DNA from: Macrocystis pyrifera
Lineage: Eukaryota; Sar; Phaeophyceae; Laminariales; Laminariaceae
Reading direction: 5' to 3'
Assembly (NCBI GenBank): GCA_031763025.1
Contig: JASSKH010000003.1
Location: forward strand, 10,488,734 to 10,552,733
DNA length: 64,000 nucleotides
Position 1 is the first letter of the stretch. Every line of letters starts with the position of its first letter. The translations under genes and the position numbers were made by a program. Below the pieces are notes generated by a model. It ran no database searches. It was not told the DNA's origin and saw only the letters and a program-made list of their open reading frames with translations. Positions 33,598-46,718 of this stretch are shown piece after piece.

Positions 33598-33599
33598 TC

Positions 33600-33732
33600 A
33601 CACCTCTTGATCGTGCCGTCGCATACATGATACAAATATACCAGGTACCTCTTGATTGATACCAGGTGTTCGTAGAGCTTTGGTGGATATCGTAATGATG
33701 CGAGTAACCCCCCCCCCCCCCCCCCCCCCCCC
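33600..33732. repeat. Fragment of tandem repeat family C ending in poly(C)
   Basis: CTTGATCGTGCCGTCGCATA, then CATGATACAAATATACCAGG and GAGCTTTGGTGGATATCG, recur in the three units at 35.0-36.7 kb. It ends GATGCGAGTAAC and about 23 C, a tail reminiscent of the LINE-2/SINE tails. Confidence 0.55.
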
Positions 33733-34420
33733 GGGAGAAAGTAACAAAAGGGCGAGCTGGAGTAAGGTGGGATGACGTAGTTGAGAAAGTATGGAACGAT
33801 ATAGGGGGGAAACCAAGAAGAGGTGATGTCCGCCGGGGAGTTTGGGAGGTACAAGGCAGAAGTAGAAAAAAGGATACGAATAAGGGAAATGGCTAGCGCT
33901 AAGAAACAAGGTGGAATTGGAAAAACCCTTACAGATATACGGGGGATTGAGCGAAGGAATAGGAATGAAAACGTATTTGCACGGCCCAATGGACTTCGCG
34001 AAAACGCTGAAACTGCGCTTTCGTGTAGGTGACCCGGACCTGCCAGAAAGAAGAAAGAGGTATACCAGTAGCCGGGAGGAAGAAGTAGATACACAGGTGT
34101 GCTCGTGTGACAAAGCAATAGAGTAGAACTCATGTAGTAGGAGAATGTGAAATATACAAGGAGGAACGAGATGTGTTAGAAGAGGAGATGATGGAAATAA
34201 ACGAATGTGACATGGAGGAGTTTGATACACTAGACAGCTACGAGAATACGATCGCTATCCTAGGAGATGGATGGTGGCCACAGGCGGTCAAACAGGAAGA
34301 GGGTAAGATTAGCAAAAATGTTTCTATGTAATATATGGAAACAGCGAAAGAGCGCCCAATTGTTGGAGGTGTCTCTATTAGGAGTAGGAACGGTGCTCCG
34401 TCTCGGAGTTGTTATCGAGC
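33733..34420 (+). mobile_element. LINE-2 3' fragment
   Basis: The fragment matches the C-terminal and 3' region of LINE-2 (TGGGATGACGTAGTTGAGAA, GGAGGAGTTTGATACACTAG, GGAGTAGGAACGGTGCTCCG). It breaks off inside the shared tail at CTCCGTCTCGG. Its left end is flush with a poly(C) run. Confidence 0.8.
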
Positions 34421-34479
34421 TCGAAAAATCGGTCCGGGGAAGGAAGGGGTGTACGGTTGGGGGGGGGAGGGGGAGGGTG

Positions 34480-35010
34480 TACTCATTATCATTCTCATGC
34501 ATGGTCGTAGTCGTAATGACCATAGACCCTCGCATCGCTACAATGCCGGGACGGAGCGCGTCGGGTTTTCACCGACCAGGCAGACATTGCTTGCACCAAG
34601 CGCGAAGCGCCGTGAGGTGTTGGGCGAGTCGCATGAAGGGTGAGCTGCATCCTACTAAGAATCGCTTTCGAGGCGGATTTTATGGCATATGGATGACAGC
34701 ATCAATGAATGATTTAATTTCTGGTGTGGCCACTTCCAGAGACAGCAATAGGTTTACTATGAAACTGCCTCGTGGGTGTCTCACCCTATACACACTACGT
34801 GGTACGATCATCCCCCTTGTGCGGAGTAAGGGCTCTCCCCGCACAAAAATTATCTAACTTGACCGCCAGCCGTGGTAACCGCCAAAAAAAAAAAAAAAAA
34901 AAAAACGGTACCCTGGCTGTCTATTAGCTCACGCAGTGAGAGGCGTGTTTTACAGCGTCCTCGCCAAACGACGCCAGCCCAACCTATATGTGTACCAAGT
35001 ATATAATATA
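34480..35010 (-). mobile_element. SINE copy, full length
   Basis: It begins TACTCATTATCATTCTCATG and contains the usual blocks, with poly(A) of 21 near 34,884. It ends with CGCCAGCCCAACCTATATG, an AT-rich leader and eight G. Orientation is opposite to the LINE-2 fragment beside it. Confidence 0.85.
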
Positions 35011-35049
35011 GGGGGGGGAGGGGGCGGGTTAGTTGCATTCTTTACGGTA

Positions 35050-36740
<1,691 letters not shown>

Positions 36741-37075
36741 ATACACCCACCCAACGTTTTCGAGAAACAAAACTACTTTTTAATAATACCGGGCAGGTAC
36801 GCTGTACATATCATACTTGGAATTGGACTCGGATCGTTTTTCGAAGCAGTCGTGCAAGAACAAACAGTTGGCCGAATGATCCGCAATTCCGGTGTAGGCC
36901 CCAAAGAAAAAGATATACGCAGAGCGGGCGCATGCGCGCGTGCGAGGCAAACGACGCTGCTGCTGTTTGTTCCTCATGTATGTATGTATACGCCAGGATG
37001 GTCGCTCGGTGTCTTTTGAGGGTCGTAGCTGGTAGAGATGTACAATAGCGGGAGGTATGGAAGCTTTTCACTCAC
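36741..37075. other. No gene recognised
   Basis: A minus-strand frame (36,780-36,977) contains GAYTGIADHSANCLF but could not be joined to the neighbouring candidate exons. Confidence 0.35.
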
Positions 37076-37624
37076 CAGTATTTGCCAGGCACAATCGATC
37101 GTTGCCTGCCGACCGAGTGCCGAAATCGACAGCAGCGAGAAACATCTATCCGAGCGAGATGCAAGGCCAACACTACTCACCTCCTTCGGCAGAGATCTTC
37201 AGCTGGTCAGCAGGGAGAGGCGGGCAGCGCTGGTGACTTCGTTCCCCCAGGTATTCGAAGGCTGGTGGAGGCATCTTCGTCGCAGAAGCAGGCCGTAAGG
37301 AACGATCGTTGGTCCCTTTCTCAAAGAAAATGATACATGCTCCGCGTCTTCATCATGACGAGACCAACCAGTTCAAACTTCAGACCGACGAGAGCAACCA
37401 GCAATCGTTGGGGTTGCGTAATATCAGGGCCCTCCAGCAGCAGCAGCCATCAGCAACAGAGCGGTCCTGTAGGTATCACGTTGTCCATCACCTCCCATGC
37501 GTTGGGTGCTCTTTTCTCTGCCTCGCCAGCGGTGTGTGCTTCTCTCCCGATGGGGCGGTGGTTATTGTGAACCGCCGGAAATACGAACACATGATCAGCA
37601 GCAGGGGAGGCCTGAAAAATATCC
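37076..37624 (-). CDS. Candidate minus-strand exons, product unknown
   Basis: Three intervals on the minus strand have strong splice borders. 37,624-37,492 follows CCTTTTGCAG and ends before GTGATG; one frame reads SPAADHVFVFPAVHNNHRPI. 37,274-37,181 opens with ATG (MPPPAFEYLGERSHQRCPPL) and ends before GTGAGTAG. 37,105-37,076 is a 30 bp exon between GGCAG and GTGAGTGAA, giving NDRLCLANT in phase with the previous one. Phases of the last two agree. The join between the first and second, and everything downstream, is not resolved. A 166-codon frame on the opposite strand (37,309-37,809) is the alternative. No family is recognised. Confidence 0.35.
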
Positions 37625-37699
37625 CTGCAAAAGGAAACAGGCGTTTTTGTCAACTTGTCGTTACTTTTTTCTGGTACTTTTTTGTGTATGTTTTGTATG

Positions 37700-40125
37700 A
37701 AGATCGCAACAAGAATCAGCTCATGGGTGCGCTCCTCAATCTATCTGACGAAGGTGCTCGGGAGGGGGAGGAGCGTGAAAACAGCAAACAAAGTAGCTGT
37801 CCACAATGAACGGTGGAGCAAGATAGCACTGCAGACACACCTATAGATAGCGCATCTACCTTCTTCCTCCACGCCTGTGGGTAGTTCCCTGCTGAGCGGT
37901 TGACCTCCTCCCTCCAGTTCTTCCCTCGACGGATACCCGCTTGTCTCACTCTGTCCCAGGGATAGCCGCCGACTCTGTGATAGCATCGCTACGCTACCTC
38001 GGCTCCGTCCCGTCGTGGGTATCGAATAAGGTACCAGGTACATACCGGTACCGGGGAGATTTCGACCACAACAAGTTCAGTAGTAAACCAGGTACACAAC
38101 ACCACTACCAGGTACGTAGTAGGATATTGATGTACAGCATTAAGTTCGTAGTATTACCAGGTACACACCACTACGCGCCTACGTAGTCGGCTCCATTCAT
38201 AAAACTTATGCGCGAGGCAAAGGGTGCGTCCTACACTAATATCAGCGATAACAAATGAATTTCCTCCATGGTCGGTCGTCCTTTCTACAAATATATGCAT
38301 CCACACAACTCTCATGTTACGTATGACAGAAGTTCCTTCCCGCGGCTACATAATGTGTAGGAACCGGTATGCGTAAGCGAGCAGAGACGAGGGGTTTCTC
38401 TTATGTACACAGCATACTGTCCGCAGTCACACAAAACCGTAGGACCTTGCGCGCCTGCGTGGCCGCCTCTGCCGGGGTACTTTGTATGCGCGTAAGCCAT
38501 GATATACGAAGTACGCATGTCTGCGCGATGCACAACTAGGACAAACAATATTACTTACTGATGTAGTCTACCAGTATATCGCAGTCTACATGTATATCTG
38601 TAGGTACTGCTGTTGTGGGTACCTGGTACGTACCTATCCGTACAATTAGTACCGTATATTCTATTCAAGATAACACACCCCTCTGGTTCGAACTTCGGCG
38701 CCGAGTTCTGAAAACCCAGGGGGGCACACACACACAACGAAAATTGAATTATCTTGTCGAGATTTTTCCATAGACATATGCATCGCTCGGCGTTTGCACC
38801 TTCCCCATTGTAGATAAAATCGACCTTGAAAGTCATGCGAGGGGGCGTGTTATCCTATCGCACGAGTCAAATAATATGATACTACGATATACGAGTGAGT
38901 CGTATATGGTGGTGTGCACAGGTTTGTACTTGGTACCATGGTATCTGATACCAGGTACCAGGTACATAGCTGATATGGACAGCCTCGAACTAGGCACGGA
39001 CAAGTGCGAAGCCTTGAATGGGACGCTCGGCGAGTACGGTAAACACGCACGGCCACAGCTACTCTGCCAGGTATGATAAGGGGGCGCTTGCTACAAGTCA
39101 TAATCCCGCAACAGGGGAGAGGGGATATCGTGACACTCTCACATTGCTGCGCAGTGATAAACGAAACCTCATCACGGCCTATCGTAGGATATGATATATG
39201 GTGGAGAATCCGGTGCGAAAAAAGGTGTATGTGACGGCAACACGACACGTTGTTTGCTCCAAAGTTGAAGGTCGGCAACACAAACGATACCCTATTTGTT
39301 CGTGTTCTTAGGGGTTGTTTTCATCTCTCGCCCTTGCGCTGCACGGAAGCGCACACACAAAGCTGTGACGCCTAAAACTTACCAGGCATGGGCGTACTCA
39401 CGCATGTTGACAACCCTGTGCGCTCTCGGGCTTCACTGCAAGGTCAGGCAGTATGCCATGTGCCCCCATTTTGACCGTTTCGGTGGGTCCAGTGAGACAA
39501 CTTTGACAAGACTCCCTTCGAGTGAGGTGACAACGGTTTTTTACTGGTGCCCAATTTCGCCGCGAAGACTTCACCTCCAAAACGACCAAACCTTCCCACA
39601 CGTCTGATGGTTCCCAAAATTTCCGTGCCCGCGCGGTCTGACAGTTCCAAACAACTACACCATTCCGAACGGCAGGGCCGAATTTTTCCGTGAATGCATT
39701 GGCGGTGTAGCGCAAAACCTAACGAATCTTCCACACACGGCGTGTACCGCTTGGCTCTCGTCTCGACGCCGCCGGATTACTCTCCGCAAAAACTTGTGGC
39801 GTACGACTTTAACACTCTTTTTCAAGGCTGCTAGAACATGTAGGAGACACGAATCTCCGTTTCGTCAGCCGCAGACGGGGCGAGCGGCCATGGCTAGCAC
39901 AATTCGGTGCAAGTCGCTGAGCTGAACAAAAAAAAACTCTACCTAAAGGCGCGACAACACCACGCGGAAAGACGCGCGTCAAGTCCGTTTGGCAAGACTT
40001 CCTTCTCCGCGAGCTCCAGCTAGAAGGGGGGGAAATCGGTCGACTGGTAAAAATGAAACACAACAAATATTTTTACGAAAACACGCGCTCAACGGTAAAT
40101 TAGCACACGATCAACGATAAGTTCG
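37700..40125. other. No gene recognised; repeated TACCAGGTA words
   Basis: ACCAGGTAC or a close variant occurs at about 38,033, 38,088, 38,107, 38,157 and 38,950-38,965. A minus-strand frame (39,398-39,715, 105 codons) lacks recognisable motifs. The last few hundred bases before 40,126 probably include the 3' untranslated region of the minus-strand gene. Confidence 0.4.
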
Positions 40126-43100
40126 TTACTTCTCCGCCTCCCCAACAACGGGCAGGGCTTCCTTGTCTTGTTCCTCGGCCGCCAATCGGAGATCGTCCAT
40201 CTGCACAACCCCGGCCTCGAGGTCAGCCTTCTCGTCTCCTCGTTCTCCTTCCGTCTCTGTCGTGACAAACGCGTCATCATCCCCCCCGCAAAGCAAGGGT
40301 GGCACCGCATCTTCCCCGAGGAGTTCGAGTTCCTGGACGGAGGGAATGCGGGGCAGTTAGGGGGCTGTCAGTAACGCCTACTGACGTGAGATATACGCGG
40401 GGCCTTCCACAACGACGTCACAAATAAGTTTCCATGTCCATCCGTTGCCATTGTGCGGGATACATTTGGGAAGTTTGTGCGCAGAGCGTAAATCATCGTG
40501 AACCTCCAACTGCTGTCGATTCGCTACCATACACCAAGCCGCCAAAGTGCTTGCTGCACCAGTGGTACATTCAAAGTTCTACTAGTGTTGCATTCACCCG
40601 TCCGAACACAAGAAGAACGCGTGTTGCGCCATGGAAAAAGTCGCACCTGGTTCCGGATAATCACCGGGACAGAATAAACAAGCACGCGAGCAAAATGAAC
40701 GAGCATCGGTACACACAACTTGAGCCACAACATGTTTTGGCCTCGTTATGTTGCATTGCTGACGTCAATCGCACGATCGCAGGGTAAACACACACTAAGT
40801 ACGAAGCTAACATCTCTCCAACAGGTTTCGAACATTTCGCCTTAGCGTCAATCGCACGGTGCACACCAGTAACCCACCCCCCTTCTTCAAACCGTCTCCC
40901 GAAATCCCGCACGGCTCTCGCGACAAGAAAAAAAACGGCTCGCGCGAAACACTACGCTGTATCACCTGCACGATCCGGTCTAGCTTGGCGCGGCAGTCCT
41001 CCAGCCGCTCGCCGAGCGCAACCCTGGCGCTATCCAGCTGCCGCCCCTCGTCCTTCAGCCCGTAGATCCTACGCTTGGCCTTTTTCGGGACGGGGTGGGG
41101 GGGGGGGGGGGAAGAAGATGAAGGGAGACGAGGAGACAGAGAGGACGTCCGGTGGAAACACATCGGAGTAAGTCAGGGGGAAAAACACGGGTGAACAAGC
41201 AAACAATACAACCATATAGCGCTGTTCATCGAAATAAATGTATATAACCGAAATATAAGCCGTACAAGTGAGTTCGGGTCTTGTGTATGTGCGGTGCTAA
41301 GCGGTGCTGCAGGACAAGGCTCTGGGGAGGCGCGGGCTTCTTCGTATCGGGGAATAGACGACCCCTTCCCCACCCCCCCTTCCTCTCGTCGTGATCGCTG
41401 CTCCAAGGACGCGCACGGGCGGGGATCACGCCGTGTTCATTGGCGGTGATGGTGAGCCCCCGAGGAGCACGCCGGCGACATCCAGAGCAATGAAGCGCGT
41501 GTTGGCACCACAAAAGTAACGCCGCCAGGTAAACAGAGATCAGCGTGCTGCGACAACAGACGCGCCGAAAATCTATTTTTCCCCGGCGTCGTGCAACAAA
41601 ACAGCCCAGTTTCTCGACTGACTGACTCTTGCCTGGCAGGCGAAGACACGGCCAACAGATTTGGGATCGCGCAAGGCAAACCTGACGACTCACGGACACA
41701 CCTACACGTATGATACGTATATCGCCTCCCACACTCGACTGCTCACTGCCACAGAGGCTCACCGCAACATTAACGCTGCATTCCCCTGCTTCGCGCCGGT
41801 GCTCAGCCGGCATGCGCCAGCAGAGAAACAGCTAGCCTGCGACCGCTCGATGCGTGTACGTCCCGGTTGGTCGCCTTGATTCTCGCGAGCACCGGCAACC
41901 TACGAGTACAACTACTCTGCAAACATGATGCTGCCCTGGGGTTGCGATTATGTACCTGCAGGATGTCGGTGTCCGTTTCCGAGCCACCGCGCGAAAGCAT
42001 GGTCGCCGACCGGCGTAGCCAAAGCTCCACTGTTGCGTCCACCACTCCAAGGCGCTCTCGCACCTTCGTCCCCGATCGGTGGCGTTACAGGCGACAAAAT
42101 GTTCAAAACACAAGAGACAAGACACCGCCAGCGAGCGAAGCGAGTGAGAACGCCAGCGGAAAAAAAGAGGCATGGCGGCGCCCGGCCAGGACAGTAACGA
42201 GTAAAACACGCTGTGGCGAGTCGAGCGACTGCCGAAGGCGTAGGGTAGGTATCGAGCGATGACTGACCGCTAAGCTATCACGTTCGAAGGCGCAGACAGC
42301 GCACCCGCGGGCGATGCCGGCGCCGACACGCACGCGCCTCAATCGACAGCCAGGAGGCACTCTCGACGCACTCAGCACGAATCAAATAAGTACTCTCCGC
42401 GACAACAAGAGCGACACGCTCCCGTAGCCAAAAGTAGCGCAGCAGCGCGGTGGTGCCTTTCGCGTTCCCTCAACACTGCCCATACCACCAAACGGCCGTC
42501 ATTCCCGCGCATTCTTTGGCAGCCCCAGGAGAAGGGTGTTAGCTCCGGCATGGACGAACCGCGGTCCCCTATCGGAGAGCGACAAAAACAATAGCAAGAA
42601 GTCACGCGCCCTACCTACCGCTCACCGGAGAGACGCACATCACGGGAAAGATGCACGCCCATCAATCGACCAACCATGTCAGAATGCCAACGGGAACCGT
42701 GTAGAGCTCTCGCATCGAATACCGAACACTTCAAACTCCAAACTCAGCAGCGCACCTTCTCGAGGTCGCCCTCAAGCTTATGCTCTCTATCCGCCAGCTG
42801 CTTCTGCTTCCGCCGCAACTGCCCTATTGCCACCGCGTCGGCCTGGCCTCCGCCCCCCCCACCTCCCCGTCCCCGCCCTAGTTCCCTCCTTTCTCCTCGC
42901 CCCCTATCCCCGACCCTTCTAAACGCGTCTTCCCTTCGGCGTGGTTTGGGGGCCTCGCGAGACGCCGGCCACTGGTCCCGATTGTCGTCCCACGCCGGTT
43001 CGCGTCCGCGCTGCTCCCGCGCACCCCGACGACCCCCCCCCTCCCCGCCCGCCGCATAACCCTTGGGTTTCCCGCGGCGTTGGCCTCTCCGTTCAGGGGC

Positions 43101-46100
43101 GGCGGCGGAATCTCGGGCGCTTGGTCGCCATCGGTAGTCCTGCTCAGCACCCAGGTCCTCCGGCGGGACAATAGGCTAAACCGATAGGTGTCAAGGTGGG
43201 GTAATGGGGGTCATACGTGTCGGGAGGCGGTACAAGCGCGGGGGGTGAGAGGGAGCGGGGGGAGGGGTGTACTCGATAGTAGAGACGTACTCGATCTCAT
43301 GCATGGTCGCAGTCGTATGACCATAGACCCTCGCATCCCTACAATGCCGGAACGGAGCATGTCGGGTTTTCACCGACCAGGCAGACATTGCTTGCACCAA
43401 GCGCGAAGCGCCGTGAGGTGTCCGGCGAGTCGCATGAAGGGTGAGCTGCATCCTACTAAGAACCGCTTGTGAGGCGGACTTGCATATGGATGACAGCTTC
43501 AATGAGTTAGTTTAATGTCCGGTGTAGCCACTTCCAGAGACAGCAATGGGAGTACTATGTAACTGCCTCTCGGGTGCCTTGCCTTGAACACTACGTGATA
43601 CGATCAATTCCCTTGTGCAGAGTAAAGGTTCTTTACCTCGCACAAATGATCTAACTCGACGACCAGCTGTGGGCAACCGCCCAAAAAAAAAAAAAAAAAA
43701 AAAAAACGGTGCGTTGAATGTCTGGCTCGCGTAGTGAGCGGCATGTTTTACAGTGTCGTTGCCAACCGACGCCAACCCAACCCATATATAATATGTATAT
43801 AATAGGGGGGGGGGGGGTACTCATTCGTTGTTTGCCTTAGCCCTTTGATCCTTGACCACGATTCCCTTTCGAGACGAGGGGGATTACACAGAATACGAGA
43901 GGGAAATAAGGGTTCGCATCTTCCTTTACAAGGACCAGCTATTGGTGCGATGGACGCCACTACATACTTGCACCACCAAGAGAGCATTCGGGGAAAAAAA
44001 AAAAAACGAAACAACGATACGTACCCCTCGGTAACGTCGAGTTGAGACGGGCGTTTTCGAAGCGCGGTGGTTAAGCTCCCGGACTGCGATAACCTCGCGG
44101 CTTGTTTGAGTCTCTCCACAAGGCTTTCTCGCAGGTTTTCCCCTCAACTGCTTTGAAAACATGTTGTAAAAAAAACTGCTGCAAATTCGTGCAGTGTTAT
44201 TATAATGCTGCTGCGTCATTCGAATCATGATCCATACCGTTGCTTGTTTCTAAAACGCCTTTGACACTCCTTGCTTCAATGTCTCAGACACTTCTTGCTT
44301 CAATGTCTCCCCCCCTCACCCTAAGCTTCCTCGGCGAATCGTCTCCGGCGATAGTGTCGAACCGCTCCAGCAGGTCCTGGAAATTCATCGCCGGCAGCTG
44401 TTCGGTGTCCTCCGAGGCTCCCCCGTACCAAAAAAGGGCGTTGTACAAACTGGGCGGCGCCGCGCGCCGGGGGGGGGGGGGGGGGGTACTCATTTGTTGC
44501 TTGCCTTAAGTCATTTGACCATTGACCACGCATCCCTTTCGAGGCCGAGCACCGTTCCTACTCCTAATAGAGACACCTCCAACAATGGGGCGCTCATTAC
44601 GTTGTTTGCATATATTACATAGAAACGTTTAGCTAATCTTATCCTCTTCCTGTCTGGCCGCCTGTGGCCACCATCTATCTCCTATGAGGCGTGGGGGGGG
44701 GGGGGGAGGGATACTCGATAAAAAAAAAAACAGACGTCAAAGCGGAGAGGTTTCCGACTTACCAAAAAGCGGACTGTTGTACGTACACACCACAGAATCA
44801 AAATCAATCGCGATTTTATCGGTGCGACGTCCGGCACCGCAGTGGTTGGCTTCATTTCTTCCGCGCAGACAGCACCATTCGTTTGCCGCTATGCACATAG
44901 CTTTCAAGTATACGCCACGCGCGTCTACCGGATACCACCCCTCTAACTTTCCCTTCCTTGCCATTTATTGCCTAATCGACACGAGTCGAACCGAATCCCC
45001 ACCCCTCCGCACAAACTACAACCTCAAACACGCTGCGCGAGCGCGTTCCACCAACACCCTGCACTACCCGCCGACCAAAACCCCTACCCCCGCCTTCTGC
45101 ACCACCACCAGCTGTTGATATTCGACGCACCTCCTCGCCCACGAAAACACGCCGCTCTGGTTCGCCTGCTGCGCGTCCCTGAACCAACCCGCGTTCCACT
45201 GGGGAGACGGCGGATCGACACGGCGCTGCTCGCCAGCCTCGGGTGCCGGGGCCCTCGCGTGTCGACGCCGCCGCGGCTGCAGCTCGCCATCGGCCGTGTA
45301 GTCGCCGTCGCCATCGCCATCGCCATCGCCATCCCCATCTCCCCCGAGGTAGACTTCCTCCCTATCGTTGACGCCGTTGCCGGAGCTGCCGGGGGGGGAG
45401 CGGTGTGCATGACGTCGGGTGGCAAGAGACGGAATGTGACCGGGTAGGACAGCAGGACGTGAGACGTGACGAGGGGTGGAGATGCTGGTCACGGTGTTGT
45501 GACACCAGTCACGTTATTTAGCCCACTAAAAAGTAGCGTCAGCTTGTTTCAATCGCCGATCCCTACAGACCGCCGACTTTCAGAACATGATTACTGCTGC
45601 ACCACTGCCGTGCTTTGTCGACCTGCAACCGTCTTCCCCCCGGCGGGCAGACACGAATCAAACAGCCTGTGGGCATCTGAGCATTCGCGCATTTTGTCAA
45701 AAGATATGACACCAGCACTTACACAAACGCATCATACATGACGCTCCCCGTCCGTATGCGATGCTTCCTGTTCAAGCAGTTCATGAGGTAAGCAAGTATC
45801 ATATCATACCAGGAGTTGTTACTGCCTTTACACTGCCGGTGTCACAAGTAAAGAACTAGCAGAAGCCGACCTCTCACCGGAAGTAATCCCTTCCCTGCTC
45901 CCCTAAACTGAGGTCCTGCTCCTCCTGCTCCTCCTCCTCTTCCTCTTCCTCCTCCCGCCTCCTCCTTCTCCGTCCCCCGCCACTGTTCCCTTTCCGGGCT
46001 GCAGGGACGTTGCTCCATTGGATATCCTCCCAAGGAGCCGTACGACGATTTCGCGCGCCCCCTCTCCCGCCATCTCCATCGTCATCGTCACCATCGCTAT

Positions 46101-46422
46101 CGTCCCAACGGCTCGCCGCCGCAACGAATGGGTCTTCGCCATTCTGAAAGGAACCTCCCTCGTTGAGCAAAGGCGAGCGAGACAGCACCTGCGAGCTTGA
46201 GCTTGCAGCGTTGGTGAATCCACGCGTTCGTCGACGAACCCAATTCGTGGTGGTGGAGCACGAAGATGTTGCGCAGCTGTTGCAGAACGCGCAGACCGGG
46301 GAAGGATTCAATCGAGCCTGATATGCTGGCATCGACGGGAGCGCCACGAGCGCTAGGCACGCGGCGTGCGCCGCGCCTGGAGGTACCATTGCTGCATCGA
46401 AGTTTATGAGTGTGTGTCGCAA
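40126..46422 (-). CDS. Six-exon gene for a 556-residue coiled-coil protein of unknown function
   Basis: Exons in transcript order are 46,422-45,878, 45,385-45,131, 44,449-44,320, 43,175-42,756, 41,079-40,966 and 40,332-40,126 (stop TAA). All introns are GT-AG and the phases (2, 2, 0, 0, 0) agree. The total of 1,671 bp is exactly 557 codons. The N-terminus has a hydrophobic stretch (AAHAACLALVALPSMPA) that looks like a signal peptide, then Cys- and Ser-rich sequence. Residues about 110-180 are Asp/Gly- then Arg/Glu-rich, with nine Glu in a row. Exon 2 has a GD repeat and QWNAGWFRDAQQANQSG. Exon 3 has LYNALFWYGGASEDTEQL. Exons 4-6 end in a charged helix likely to be a coiled coil (QLRRKQKQLADREHKLEG to RLEDCRAKLDRIVQ). 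I recognise no family. The start could instead be the Met 11 codons downstream (MVPPG). Introns hold LINE-2 and SINE tails. Confidence 0.75.
43270..43805 (-). mobile_element. SINE in intron 3 of the coiled-coil gene, sense orientation
   Basis: It is a full-length copy of the doubled-tail subfamily (TACTCGATAGTAGAGACG at the start) with poly(A) of about 23 near 43,683. Its sense strand matches the gene's. Confidence 0.88.
43817..43880 (-). mobile_element. LINE-2 tail abutting the SINE
   Basis: TACTCATTCGTTGTTTGCCT and GACCACGATTCCCTTTCGAG are the last 60 bp of LINE-2, separated from the SINE by about 13 G. This repeats the head-to-tail arrangement of the 12-20 kb array. Confidence 0.75.
44487..44686 (-). 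mobile_element. LINE-2 tail in intron 2, next to an exon
   Basis: It is a 200 bp 5'-truncated LINE-2 (TGGCCACCATCTATCTCCTA at its 5' side). Its poly(C) tail (18 G on the + strand, 44,469-44,486) ends 20 bp before exon 3. In transcript orientation the tail reads GAGTACC...C, then GGCGCGCGGCGCCGCCCAG, then the exon. Confidence 0.85.
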
Positions 46423-46718
46423 TCAGAGCTCGGCGAGGGTTTTCACATGAATAATAAGCATGTCTGAAAAGGGACAAAAACATCGAGAGATGCTACGCGA
46501 AGCTCACGTCACGTCTTCAACTGCCTTGGCCAGGGCGTGGCGGCGGAGACGTGGACGCAGCCAGATCTTGAGGCGCTTTTCAGCTGTTTCCTCTTTTCTC
46601 CCCCGCAGTGAACAAAACGTACGAGATAATACCTAGAGTTCGAGCTTTTTGCCCTCTAAAATAGCGCACCCACAGAAGCATTACGTAAAAAAAAAAAAAA
46701 AAAAACTGGAAAGTACAA
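46423..46718. promoter_or_regulatory. Shared intergenic region of a divergent gene pair
   Basis: Only 296 bp separate the ATG codons of the minus-strand coiled-coil gene and the plus-strand PX gene. The interval must hold both 5' untranslated regions and any promoters, so a bidirectional promoter is likely by position. A poly(A) run of 18 or more lies at about 46,687-46,705. No TATA box could be assigned with confidence. Confidence 0.5.

Larger units (their letters stand above)
32487..33599. other. No protein gene recognised; holds two tRNA-like sequences
   Basis: Frames here are short. The interval contains the two tRNA-like segments listed separately. About 33,245-33,556 has a 103-codon frame without motif. 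Confidence 0.4.

Noticed and set aside
45874-46422. Treating the 182-codon minus-strand frame as a complete gene
   Set aside because: Its stop lies just past a strong GTGAGA donor, and splicing joins it in phase to five further exons.
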